Below, one piece after another: positions 35,197-43,157 of a stretch of 64,000 nt of DNA. Source of the stretch: an uncultured Desulfovibrio sp. (GTDB taxonomy: Bacteria > Desulfobacterota > Desulfovibrionia > Desulfovibrionales > Desulfovibrionaceae); NCBI GenBank assembly GCA_910587035.1, contig CAJUMQ010000013.1, positions 1,334-65,333 on the forward strand. The letters are read 5' to 3'. The translations under genes were made by a program, and so were the position numbers. The first letter of the stretch is position 1. The number at the start of each line of letters is the position of its first letter. The notes below the pieces were generated by a model. That model was given only the letters and a program-made list of their open reading frames with translations. It searched no databases and had not been told where the DNA came from.

Positions 35197-36414
35197 ATGA
35201 ATCAGTCCCGCCTGATTGAGACCCTGTCCGCTTTTGCCGCATGCAATGATACGCCAGGCAATGGCGTGACCCGTTTTTCCTGGTCCGGCGCGGACAAGAA
35301 GGCGCGCCAATTACTTGCGCGCATCTGCCTGGAGCTGGGCCTGACAGTTAGCACCGATGGCATTGGCAATGTGCGCGCGGTGCTGCCGGGCGAGGGGGAG
35401 CCAGTGGGGGTGATTCTTGGCTCCCATATGGATTCCGTGCGCAATGGCGGCCAGTTTGACGGAATTTATGGTGTCTGCGCGGCGCTGGAGGTCATACGCT
35501 CAATCTGCGAATCTGGCGCCAGACCCAAAAAGGGAATCGAACTGGTGGCCTTTGCGGAAGAGGAAGGCTCCAATTTTGGCTGTACCTGCCTGGGCAGCAA
35601 GGCTGTCACAGGTCATCTTGATCTTGCGGAACTGAAAATCCTGGCCGGCGGCAAAGCCTGGGAGTGCCTGAAAAACTTTGGCCTTGAGCCGGAAAATCTC
35701 CCACGCCAGCAGTTTACAGATCAAAATGGCGCGGTATTTCTGGAAGTCCACATTGAGCAGAACAGATATCTGGAGGAAAATCAAAAAAGCCTGGGCATAG
35801 TCACAGCCATTTGCGGTATGCGCCTGTATGCCGTCACCTTCACCGGCGTGGCGGATCATGCAGCCAGCCCCATGGAAGGCAGACGCGACCCCATGGCGGC
35901 CTTCGCGCGTTTTGCCTCCCACATGGAGGACATGTGCCGGGCGGGCAAACTGGGTCGGCATTATTCCGTTACCATTGGCAAGGTGGAGTGCTGGCCCAAT
36001 GTCGGCATTGTCTCACCGGAAAAGGTGGCCTTTACCATTGATTTTCGCCATGTGGATGTGCCGGTGCTGGAGGCTGGCGCAAGGCGGGTGCTGGAGATGT
36101 GCCGACAGATTGCAGACATGTATCATGTGGGAATGGAGGCCACGCTGCTTTCCGCAAGCGGTGGCAGCCGGATGGACCCGGCTCTGGACGATCTGCTGCG
36201 CCAGGCTGCGAATGAGCGTGGCGTGGCCTGGATGGACATGATAAGCGGACCAGCCCATGACGCGGCCTGTATGGCCAGGGTCATGCCCACTGCCCTGCTG
36301 TTTGTGCCCAGCGCCAAAGGGTTAAGCCATTGCCCGCAGGAATATACGGAACCTGGATATCTGGCCCTGGGGGCTCAAATTCTGGAGGATGTCACGCGCA
36401 GACTGGCAATGTGA
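35197..36414 (+). CDS. M20 amidohydrolase (N-carbamoyl-amino-acid hydrolase type), copy 1
   Basis: 405 residues. Zn-dependent amidase of the allantoate amidohydrolase / N-carbamoyl-L-amino-acid hydrolase / beta-ureidopropionase branch. Metal-binding blocks: GSHMDSVRNGGQFDG, AFAEEEGSNFG and EVHIEQN, plus the dimerisation-domain DHAASPMEGRRDP. TTGGAGAG precedes the ATG. It lies 49 bases after the flippase and is convergent with rlmN (24-base gap). In copy 1 it would be read from the megaenzyme operon. A beta-ureidopropionase function, giving beta-alanine for the nearby panC, is attractive but unproven. Confidence 0.85.
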   Translation: MNQSRLIETLSAFAACNDTPGNGVTRFSWSGADKKARQLLARICLELGLTVSTDGIGNVRAVLPGEGEPVGVILGSHMDSVRNGGQFDGIYGVCAALEVIRSICESGARPKKGIELVAFAEEEGSNFGCTCLGSKAVTGHLDLAELKILAGGKAWECLKNFGLEPENLPRQQFTDQNGAVFLEVHIEQNRYLEENQKSLGIVTAICGMRLYAVTFTGVADHAASPMEGRRDPMAAFARFASHMEDMCRAGKLGRHYSVTIGKVECWPNVGIVSPEKVAFTIDFRHVDVPVLEAGARRVLEMCRQIADMYHVGMEATLLSASGGSRMDPALDDLLRQAANERGVAWMDMISGPAHDAACMARVMPTALLFVPSAKGLSHCPQEYTEPGYLALGAQILEDVTRRLAM

Positions 36415-36438
36415 GGGGAATAGATCAGACCCGTGTTT

Positions 36439-37506
36439 TCAGTCAAGGCCGCCCTGGGAGGCGGTGAGCTGGCCACATGCCGCCGCTATGTCCCCGCCTC
36501 TGCTCTTACGCAGGATGGCGGTGATGTTTCTGTCACAAAGATATTTCTGGAAGATTTCAACATCATGGGGATCAGGAGCCCGAAATGGCGCGCCAGGAAC
36601 AGGATTGTAGGTTATCAGGTTAAGTTTGCCCCGAAATGCGGACACTATTGACACCAGCTCGCGGGCATGGGCAATGGTGTCATTCACTCCCCCCAGAAGC
36701 AAATATTCAAATGTTATCCTTTCCCTTGTCTTGAGAGGGTATTTTTTCAGGGATGCCAACATTTCCGCAAGGGGCCAGCGGGCGGCTCCGGGCATTATCC
36801 TGGCCCGCAGTTCCTGATTGGGGGCATGCAGAGACACCGCAAGATAAGCCAGACCACTGTCGCCAAGCTCGCGCAGGCCCCTTTGCACCCCGCATGTTGA
36901 GACCGTGATGCGGCGTGGGGAAAAATTGAGCCCGCAGGGATCGGCAAGCACCTTGAGGGCAGGCACAAGATTGGGATTGAGAAGGGGTTCCCCCATGCCC
37001 ATGAACACCAGATTGCGCAAAACGGGCCATTCCGGCCGGCTATCATTGAGATAATGCCTGCCAATCAGCACCTGGCCAAGGATCTCGCTCCGGCTCATGT
37101 TGCGTTTAAAACCCATCTGGCCTGTAGCGCAAAAAACACAGCCCATGGCGCAGCCAATCTGGGTGGAGAGGCATTGGCTCCAGCGCACAATGCCCTCGCG
37201 GTTGGGCGCGGGAATGAGAACGGTCTCGGCGCGGCAGCCATCGGCAAAACGCAGGAGAAATTTGACTGTTCCGTCCGGAGCCACGCTGGTCATGTCGATC
37301 TCCGGCCAGATGATTGCCGCGCGCCGGGCCAGAGTCTGCCTGAGGCTCTTGGAAACATTGGTCATGCAGTCAAAATCCCTGGCCATTTTCTGCCATATCC
37401 ACTGCCATACCTGTCTTGCGCGGAATGCCGGCTGGCCAAGCTCCCCGGTAAACCAGGCCTCCATTGCCGGCAGGTCAAAATCCAGAAGATTCACAGGCTC
37501 CCGCAT
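36439..37506 (-). CDS. rlmN: 23S rRNA m2A2503 / tRNA m2A37 methyltransferase RlmN, copy 1
   Basis: 355 residues. Radical-SAM enzyme that methylates C2 of A2503 of 23S rRNA and A37 of some tRNAs. Radical-SAM cluster CAMGCVFC, the GMGEPLLN segment and the resolving cysteine in STCGV are present. The start at 37506 (MREPVNLLDF) aligns with family N-termini and has GGAA seven bases upstream; ATGs at 37518 and 37524 are alternatives, and an extended frame to 37617 looks like leader. Identical to the copy at 38969-40036. Confidence 0.9.
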   Translation of the reverse strand: MREPVNLLDFDLPAMEAWFTGELGQPAFRARQVWQWIWQKMARDFDCMTNVSKSLRQTLARRAAIIWPEIDMTSVAPDGTVKFLLRFADGCRAETVLIPAPNREGIVRWSQCLSTQIGCAMGCVFCATGQMGFKRNMSRSEILGQVLIGRHYLNDSRPEWPVLRNLVFMGMGEPLLNPNLVPALKVLADPCGLNFSPRRITVSTCGVQRGLRELGDSGLAYLAVSLHAPNQELRARIMPGAARWPLAEMLASLKKYPLKTRERITFEYLLLGGVNDTIAHARELVSIVSAFRGKLNLITYNPVPGAPFRAPDPHDVEIFQKYLCDRNITAILRKSRGGDIAAACGQLTASQGGLD

Positions 37507-37585
37507 GTCTGTTTCCATTGTCATGGCGCAAATAAACATATGACAGAGGCATTTGTCAAATGAGTCCTTTACAAAACGGCTGAAA

Positions 37586-37614
37586 TTGACTACAAGGTTC
37601 ATCTCATATATCAC
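37586..37614 (+). promoter_or_regulatory. duplicated panC-type promoter now facing amidohydrolase copy 2
   Basis: Same TTGACT-17-TATCAC as at 40116-40144, duplicated with the unit. Instead of panC, the first gene downstream here is the second amidohydrolase copy, whose start is about 110 bases on. A changed expression of that copy is inferred. Confidence 0.45.
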
Positions 37615-37726
37615 CATAACTTGATATACAGATATTAATATAAGGAAGATGATGCCAGGATGCGCCAGGCCTCCTGAGCCATCGCAGGCATCCCCTGGCG
37701 CAAAAAACCTTTTTTGGAGAGATTTA

Positions 37727-38944
37727 ATGAATCAGTCCCGCCTGATTGAGACCCTGTCCGCTTTTGCCGCATGCAATGATACGCCAGGCAATGGCGTGAC
37801 CCGTTTTTCCTGGTCCGGCGCGGACAAGAAGGCGCGCCAATTACTTGCGCGCATCTGCCTGGAGCTGGGCCTGACAGTTAGCACCGATGGCATTGGCAAT
37901 GTGCGCGCGGTGCTGCCGGGCGAGGGGGAGCCAGTGGGGGTGATTCTTGGCTCCCATATGGATTCCGTGCGCAATGGCGGCCAGTTTGACGGAATTTATG
38001 GTGTCTGCGCGGCGCTGGAGGTCATACGCTCAATCTGCGAATCTGGCGCCAGACCCAAAAAGGGAATCGAACTGGTGGCCTTTGCGGAAGAGGAAGGCTC
38101 CAATTTTGGCTGTACCTGCCTGGGCAGCAAGGCTGTCACAGGTCATCTTGATCTTGCGGAACTGAAAATCCTGGCCGGCGGCAAAGCCTGGGAGTGCCTG
38201 AAAAACTTTGGCCTTGAGCCGGAAAATCTCCCACGCCAGCAGTTTACAGATCAAAATGGCGCGGTATTTCTGGAAGTCCACATTGAGCAGAACAGATATC
38301 TGGAGGAAAATCAAAAAAGCCTGGGCATAGTCACAGCCATTTGCGGTATGCGCCTGTATGCCGTCACCTTCACCGGCGTGGCGGATCATGCAGCCAGCCC
38401 CATGGAAGGCAGACGCGACCCCATGGCGGCCTTCGCGCGTTTTGCCTCCCACATGGAGGACATGTGCCGGGCGGGCAAACTGGGTCGGCATTATTCCGTT
38501 ACCATTGGCAAGGTGGAGTGCTGGCCCAATGTCGGCATTGTCTCACCGGAAAAGGTGGCCTTTACCATTGATTTTCGCCATGTGGATGTGCCGGTGCTGG
38601 AGGCTGGCGCAAGGCGGGTGCTGGAGATGTGCCGACAGATTGCAGACATGTATCATGTGGGAATGGAGGCCACGCTGCTTTCCGCAAGCGGTGGCAGCCG
38701 GATGGACCCGGCTCTGGACGATCTGCTGCGCCAGGCTGCGAATGAGCGTGGCGTGGCCTGGATGGACATGATAAGCGGACCAGCCCATGACGCGGCCTGT
38801 ATGGCCAGGGTCATGCCCACTGCCCTGCTGTTTGTGCCCAGCGCCAAAGGGTTAAGCCATTGCCCGCAGGAATATACGGAACCTGGATATCTGGCCCTGG
38901 GGGCTCAAATTCTGGAGGATGTCACGCGCAGACTGGCAATGTGA
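37727..38944 (+). CDS. M20 amidohydrolase (N-carbamoyl-amino-acid hydrolase type), copy 2
   Basis: 405 residues, identical in sequence to the product at 35197-36414, with the same GSHMDS, EEEGSNFG and EVHIEQN metal-site blocks and the same TTGGAGAG site before the ATG. Only its upstream context differs: it follows the duplicated rlmN-panC promoter region instead of the flippase gene, so it may be expressed with panC-like control. No inactivating change is visible. Confidence 0.85.
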   Translation: MNQSRLIETLSAFAACNDTPGNGVTRFSWSGADKKARQLLARICLELGLTVSTDGIGNVRAVLPGEGEPVGVILGSHMDSVRNGGQFDGIYGVCAALEVIRSICESGARPKKGIELVAFAEEEGSNFGCTCLGSKAVTGHLDLAELKILAGGKAWECLKNFGLEPENLPRQQFTDQNGAVFLEVHIEQNRYLEENQKSLGIVTAICGMRLYAVTFTGVADHAASPMEGRRDPMAAFARFASHMEDMCRAGKLGRHYSVTIGKVECWPNVGIVSPEKVAFTIDFRHVDVPVLEAGARRVLEMCRQIADMYHVGMEATLLSASGGSRMDPALDDLLRQAANERGVAWMDMISGPAHDAACMARVMPTALLFVPSAKGLSHCPQEYTEPGYLALGAQILEDVTRRLAM

Positions 38945-38968
38945 GGGGAATAGATCAGACCCGTGTTT

Positions 38969-40036
38969 TCAGTCAAGGCCGCCCTGGGAGGCGGTGAGCT
39001 GGCCACATGCCGCCGCTATGTCCCCGCCTCTGCTCTTACGCAGGATGGCGGTGATGTTTCTGTCACAAAGATATTTCTGGAAGATTTCAACATCATGGGG
39101 ATCAGGAGCCCGAAATGGCGCGCCAGGAACAGGATTGTAGGTTATCAGGTTAAGTTTGCCCCGAAATGCGGACACTATTGACACCAGCTCGCGGGCATGG
39201 GCAATGGTGTCATTCACTCCCCCCAGAAGCAAATATTCAAATGTTATCCTTTCCCTTGTCTTGAGAGGGTATTTTTTCAGGGATGCCAACATTTCCGCAA
39301 GGGGCCAGCGGGCGGCTCCGGGCATTATCCTGGCCCGCAGTTCCTGATTGGGGGCATGCAGAGACACCGCAAGATAAGCCAGACCACTGTCGCCAAGCTC
39401 GCGCAGGCCCCTTTGCACCCCGCATGTTGAGACCGTGATGCGGCGTGGGGAAAAATTGAGCCCGCAGGGATCGGCAAGCACCTTGAGGGCAGGCACAAGA
39501 TTGGGATTGAGAAGGGGTTCCCCCATGCCCATGAACACCAGATTGCGCAAAACGGGCCATTCCGGCCGGCTATCATTGAGATAATGCCTGCCAATCAGCA
39601 CCTGGCCAAGGATCTCGCTCCGGCTCATGTTGCGTTTAAAACCCATCTGGCCTGTAGCGCAAAAAACACAGCCCATGGCGCAGCCAATCTGGGTGGAGAG
39701 GCATTGGCTCCAGCGCACAATGCCCTCGCGGTTGGGCGCGGGAATGAGAACGGTCTCGGCGCGGCAGCCATCGGCAAAACGCAGGAGAAATTTGACTGTT
39801 CCGTCCGGAGCCACGCTGGTCATGTCGATCTCCGGCCAGATGATTGCCGCGCGCCGGGCCAGAGTCTGCCTGAGGCTCTTGGAAACATTGGTCATGCAGT
39901 CAAAATCCCTGGCCATTTTCTGCCATATCCACTGCCATACCTGTCTTGCGCGGAATGCCGGCTGGCCAAGCTCCCCGGTAAACCAGGCCTCCATTGCCGG
40001 CAGGTCAAAATCCAGAAGATTCACAGGCTCCCGCAT
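38969..40036 (-). CDS. rlmN: 23S rRNA m2A2503 / tRNA m2A37 methyltransferase RlmN, copy 2
   Basis: 355 residues, identical to copy 1, including the CAMGCVFC radical-SAM motif. This copy has the native arrangement: divergent from panC with 133 bases between the two starts. The frame is open upstream to 40258 only because the panC antisense strand lacks stops there; I keep the family-consistent start at 40036. Confidence 0.9.
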   Translation of the reverse strand: MREPVNLLDFDLPAMEAWFTGELGQPAFRARQVWQWIWQKMARDFDCMTNVSKSLRQTLARRAAIIWPEIDMTSVAPDGTVKFLLRFADGCRAETVLIPAPNREGIVRWSQCLSTQIGCAMGCVFCATGQMGFKRNMSRSEILGQVLIGRHYLNDSRPEWPVLRNLVFMGMGEPLLNPNLVPALKVLADPCGLNFSPRRITVSTCGVQRGLRELGDSGLAYLAVSLHAPNQELRARIMPGAARWPLAEMLASLKKYPLKTRERITFEYLLLGGVNDTIAHARELVSIVSAFRGKLNLITYNPVPGAPFRAPDPHDVEIFQKYLCDRNITAILRKSRGGDIAAACGQLTASQGGLD

Positions 40037-40115
40037 GTCTGTTTCCATTGTCATGGCGCAAATAAACATATGACAGAGGCATTTGTCAAATGAGTCCTTT
40101 ACAAAACGGCTGAAA

Positions 40116-40144
40116 TTGACTACAAGGTTCATCTCATATATCAC
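40116..40144 (+). promoter_or_regulatory. candidate sigma-70 promoter of panC
   Basis: TTGACT (five of six) with a 17-base spacer and TATCAC (four of six), placed about 26 bases before the panC ATG, leaving a leader of roughly 20 bases. No Shine-Dalgarno is obvious before panC, consistent with a short or nearly leaderless transcript. Confidence 0.5.
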
Positions 40145-40169
40145 CATAACTTGATATACAGATATTAAT

Positions 40170-41018
40170 ATGCAGATATTTACAAATCCGGCGGAAATGG
40201 CGGCCCAATGCCGCCAATGGCACAGGGATGGTGATGACATAGCCCTGGTGCCAACCATGGGCTACTATCATGCGGGGCACGAATCCCTCATGGACTGGGG
40301 CAGGCAGCAGGCCAAAAGGCTGGTGGTGAGCCTTTTTGTCAATCCCACGCAGTTTGGTCCTGCAGAGGATCTGGCGGCCTATCCCCGCGATTTTGAAAGG
40401 GACAGCGCCATAGCCGCAAGCCATGGCGCTGATGCGCTTTTTGCGCCTGCGCCAGAGGATATGTACGCTCCGGATCATGCCACCTGGGTGGAAGCTCCGG
40501 CCCTGGCAGCCGGCTTGTGCGGCAAAAGCCGTCCCATTCATTTCCGGGGTGTGTGCACGGTGGTTTTGAAGCTGCTGGCCATCACCGGCGCCGATGTCGC
40601 TGTTTTTGGACAGAAGGACTGGCAGCAGCAGGCTATCATCCGGCGCATGGTCCGGGATCTCAACCTGCCGGTGCGCATTGACGCCAGGCCCACAGCCAGG
40701 GCCGAGGATGGTCTGGCCCTCTCCTCCAGGAATGTCTATATGACGGAGTCAGAGCGTGCGCAGGCGCCGCATATCCGCAAGGGTCTGCTGCTGGCAAGGG
40801 ACATGGCGGCCGCCGGCGAGAGGGATGGCGAAAAACTGCGTCAGGCTGTGCTCGCTTACTGGTCTGGGCAAATGCCCCTTGGCAAAATCGATTATCTGAG
40901 CATGGTGCATCCTGAAAGCATCGAGCCCCTGGCGCGAATCGAAGACAGGGCATTGCTGGCTTGCGCCGTGCAACTGGGCAAGTCGCGCCTGATTGACAAT
41001 ATATTACTTGCAGAATAG
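40170..41018 (+). CDS. panC: pantothenate synthetase PanC
   Basis: 282 residues. Condenses pantoate and beta-alanine using ATP, giving pantothenate for CoA. Family motifs: PTMGYYHAGHESL (HxGH), SLFVNPTQFGP, FGQKDWQQ and LALSSRNVYM. Normal length. There is no clear ribosome binding site before the ATG at 40170. Divergent from rlmN copy 2 and 29 bases upstream of metK. The left neighbour unit encodes an N-carbamoyl-amino-acid-type hydrolase that could supply beta-alanine. Confidence 0.95.
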   Translation: MQIFTNPAEMAAQCRQWHRDGDDIALVPTMGYYHAGHESLMDWGRQQAKRLVVSLFVNPTQFGPAEDLAAYPRDFERDSAIAASHGADALFAPAPEDMYAPDHATWVEAPALAAGLCGKSRPIHFRGVCTVVLKLLAITGADVAVFGQKDWQQQAIIRRMVRDLNLPVRIDARPTARAEDGLALSSRNVYMTESERAQAPHIRKGLLLARDMAAAGERDGEKLRQAVLAYWSGQMPLGKIDYLSMVHPESIEPLARIEDRALLACAVQLGKSRLIDNILLAE

Positions 41019-41047
41019 ACGGGGCGACCCGGCAAAGGAGACATGGC

Positions 41048-42226
41048 ATGAGCAAAAAGGGTAAATATTATTTCACATCCGAATCGGTTACAGAAGGGCA
41101 TCCCGACAAGGTGGCGGACCAGATTTCCGATGCCGTGCTGGACACCCTGCTCGCGCAGGATCCAGATGCGCATGTGGCATGCGAGACCATGGTCACCACC
41201 GGCATGGCTGTAATAGCCGGCGAGATCAGCACGCGCGGTTATGCCGATCTGCCAAAGGTTGTGCGCGAGACCATCAAAAAAATCGGCTACGACAGTTCGG
41301 AAACCGGTTTTGACTGGCAGACCTGCGCGGTCATCTCCTCCATAGACCACCAGTCCCCGGATATCGCCCAGGGTGTTCTCAGGGAGAATCCCGAAGATCA
41401 GGGCGCTGGCGACCAGGGCATGATGTTCGGCTATGCCTGCAACGAGACGCCCACCTTAATGCCTGCGCCCATCTACTGGGCCCATCAGCTTTCGCAGCAG
41501 CTTGCGCGGGTTCGCAAGGATGGTATTGTGGACTTTTTCCGCCCGGATGGCAAAACCCAGGTGTCCTTTGAGTATCAGGATGGCCGCCCGGTGCGCATCA
41601 ACAATGTTGTCGTGTCCACCCAGCATGCTCCGCATGTGAGCCAGGAGGATGTCGCGGCTGCCGTAAAGGCCGAGGTCATCAGGCCAATTCTCGAAAACTC
41701 CGGCTATTTTGACGAAAAGGACTGCCAGATTTTCATCAACACCACAGGCCGTTTTGTGGTGGGCGGCCCCATGGGCGACTGCGGCCTCACTGGCAGAAAA
41801 ATCATTCAGGATACCTATGGCGGCAGCGGCCATCACGGCGGGGGCGCCTTCTCCGGCAAGGACCCCTCCAAGGTTGACCGCTCCGGAGCCTATATGGGCC
41901 GCTACATTGCCAAAAATGTTGTCGCAGCCGGCCTGGCCCCGGAATGCGAGGTGCAGATTGCCTACTGCATAGGCGTGGCGGACCCGGTCAGCGTTCTTGT
42001 ATCCTCCAGGGGCACAAGCGACATCCCGGATGAAGTGCTGACAAATGCAGTGCGTGAAGTTTTCGACATGCGCCCCTATCACGTCACCAAAAGACTGGAT
42101 CTCAAGCGTCCCATCTATGCGGACACAGCCTGCTATGGCCATTTTGGCCGCGAACTGCCCGCCTTTACCTGGGAGCAAACCGACGCGGTGAATGACCTGC
42201 GCACCGCGGCAAAAGTGCAGGCATAG
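41048..42226 (+). CDS. metK: S-adenosylmethionine synthase MetK
   Basis: 392 residues. Makes SAM from methionine and ATP; SAM feeds RsmD, RlmN and RlmH encoded in this window. Signatures: FTSESVTEGHPDKVADQISD at the N-terminus, GAGDQGMMFGYA and GGGAFSGKDPSKVDRS. AAGGAGA precedes the ATG. Probably cotranscribed with panC; a terminator follows about 40 bases after the stop. Confidence 0.97.
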   Translation: MSKKGKYYFTSESVTEGHPDKVADQISDAVLDTLLAQDPDAHVACETMVTTGMAVIAGEISTRGYADLPKVVRETIKKIGYDSSETGFDWQTCAVISSIDHQSPDIAQGVLRENPEDQGAGDQGMMFGYACNETPTLMPAPIYWAHQLSQQLARVRKDGIVDFFRPDGKTQVSFEYQDGRPVRINNVVVSTQHAPHVSQEDVAAAVKAEVIRPILENSGYFDEKDCQIFINTTGRFVVGGPMGDCGLTGRKIIQDTYGGSGHHGGGAFSGKDPSKVDRSGAYMGRYIAKNVVAAGLAPECEVQIAYCIGVADPVSVLVSSRGTSDIPDEVLTNAVREVFDMRPYHVTKRLDLKRPIYADTACYGHFGRELPAFTWEQTDAVNDLRTAAKVQA

Positions 42227-42263
42227 CCCGGAGCTCTGGCAGGAGCCGGGCATATAAACCCAC

Positions 42264-42287
42264 AGGCGGCACTTTTGCCGCCTTTTT
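42264..42287 (+). terminator. Rho-independent terminator of metK
   Basis: Perfect 8-base stem AGGCGGCA / TGCCGCCT (42264-42271 and 42276-42283), four-base loop, followed by TTTT. Confidence 0.85.
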
Positions 42288-42325
42288 CAATTAAAAGGTT
42301 TTTGAGGCTGCCATCTTTGCGATAT

Positions 42326-42340
42326 GGCGATTAAATCGCC
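42326..42340. promoter_or_regulatory. palindromic operator candidate before the dsr promoter
   Basis: GGCGATTAAATCGCC is a perfect inverted repeat with 7-base arms around one central base. It ends 9 bases before the candidate -35 box at 42350, the position typical of an activator site. I cannot name the regulator. Confidence 0.4.
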
Positions 42341-42349
42341 AGAATGGGC

Positions 42350-42379
42350 TTGACGCGGATATGATTTCGCAATTATAGA
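42350..42379 (+). promoter_or_regulatory. candidate sigma-70 promoter of the RsbRD-dsrMKJOP operon
   Basis: TTGACG (five of six) with an 18-base spacer and TATAGA (four of six). It lies 120 bases before the RsbRD-domain gene, the only sizeable gap upstream of the dsr genes, and just downstream of the palindrome at 42326-42340. Confidence 0.45.
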
Positions 42380-42499
42380 TTTTTAATCCATGTTGAAGCG
42401 GCAGCAAGCCGGCCATATTTGCGCACTTTTCTCCTGGGCGCTACATGCCGGCGGCCAGAAGCTGGCTTTTTGCGTGTTTAAATCAGTTGCGGATTAATA

Positions 42500-43042
42500 A
42501 TGAATGCCCTGGATATTCTGCGCTCCTGTAAAAAAGATGTCGTCAGCGGTTGGGTTGAAGCCGTCTTTTCAACCTATCCGCTGGAGACCACAGGTTTTCT
42601 GCGCACCAAGACAAATCCATTCACAAATCCCGTGGCGCATATGACAAAAGAGGCCGCGGGAATACTTTTTGATGCCATGATTGGCGAGGAAGTCGAGCCA
42701 GACGAGGTGAAATCCTCGCTTGAGCGTTTCATAAAATTGCGGGCTGTGCAAAAATTCACTCCCGGCCAAAGCATGGCTGTGCTCTATCTGATGAAGCCTG
42801 TTTTGCGGGACAAGGCGCTGCCTGAAATGCGGGCCAGAGGCCTGCTGGACGAGTATCTTGCCGCGGAATCGCGCCTGGACACCCTCGCCCTGCTGGCATT
42901 TGACATGTATATGCAGGCGCGGGAAACAGTGGCCGAATCGCGGATAAAGGAAATCCGCAACCAGCATGCCCAGCTCAAGCGCTGGGCGCAGCAGCTGGAG
43001 AATGGCCCGGATATCCCGGCGGAGAAGAAATCTTTTGAATAG
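42500..43042 (+). CDS. RsbRD N-terminal-domain protein upstream of dsrMKJOP
   Basis: 180 residues, all helical, resembling the globin-like sensor N-domain of RsbR/RsbRD stressosome proteins (WVEAVFSTYP at residue ~18 and KFTPGQSMAVLYLMKP in the middle) without a C-terminal STAS domain. A gene of this kind precedes dsrMKJOP in other Desulfovibrio. It may sense redox or a ligand and influence the dsr complex or operon, but no function is proven. The next gene, dsrM, starts 115 bases on behind GAGGTAGGGA. Confidence 0.75.
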   Translation: MNALDILRSCKKDVVSGWVEAVFSTYPLETTGFLRTKTNPFTNPVAHMTKEAAGILFDAMIGEEVEPDEVKSSLERFIKLRAVQKFTPGQSMAVLYLMKPVLRDKALPEMRARGLLDEYLAAESRLDTLALLAFDMYMQARETVAESRIKEIRNQHAQLKRWAQQLENGPDIPAEKKSFE

Positions 43043-43157
43043 CGCTGACCCACAATGGCCGCTACGGGCAATTGCGCCGGTTAAACCGTTGGGCCAAAGG
43101 CGCGCATGGCATGGGCGCAAGCCCCTTATACCAACTTGTAGCCAAGCGAGGTAGGGA

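Larger units (their letters stand above)
35112..37641. repeat. tandem duplication, copy 1 (2530 bp)
   Basis: Unit one of a direct tandem repeat. It holds the last 36 bases of the flippase gene, the M20 amidohydrolase, rlmN and the rlmN-panC intergenic region. It equals copy 2 wherever I compared the two, and all encoded proteins are identical. Flanking bases differ at both ends (35111 A versus 37641 T; 37642 A versus 40172 G), so no microhomology is visible at the junction. Confidence 0.95.
37642..40171. repeat. tandem duplication, copy 2 (2530 bp)
   Basis: Second unit of the direct repeat, abutting copy 1 exactly. Its right end falls inside the ATG of panC (bases 40170-40172), so copy 2 carries the native right flank and copy 1 the native left flank. 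Its first 36 bases are a duplicated 3' fragment of the flippase gene without the rest of that gene. Confidence 0.95.

Noticed and set aside
37507..37617. N-terminal extension of RlmN to 37617
   Set aside because: The extra residues do not match RlmN N-termini, and in copy 2 the same frame runs on into panC antisense, showing it is simply an open stretch.
35112..40171. Composite transposon or insertion sequence as cause of the duplication
   Set aside because: No transposase gene, terminal inverted repeat or target-site duplication is visible at either boundary.
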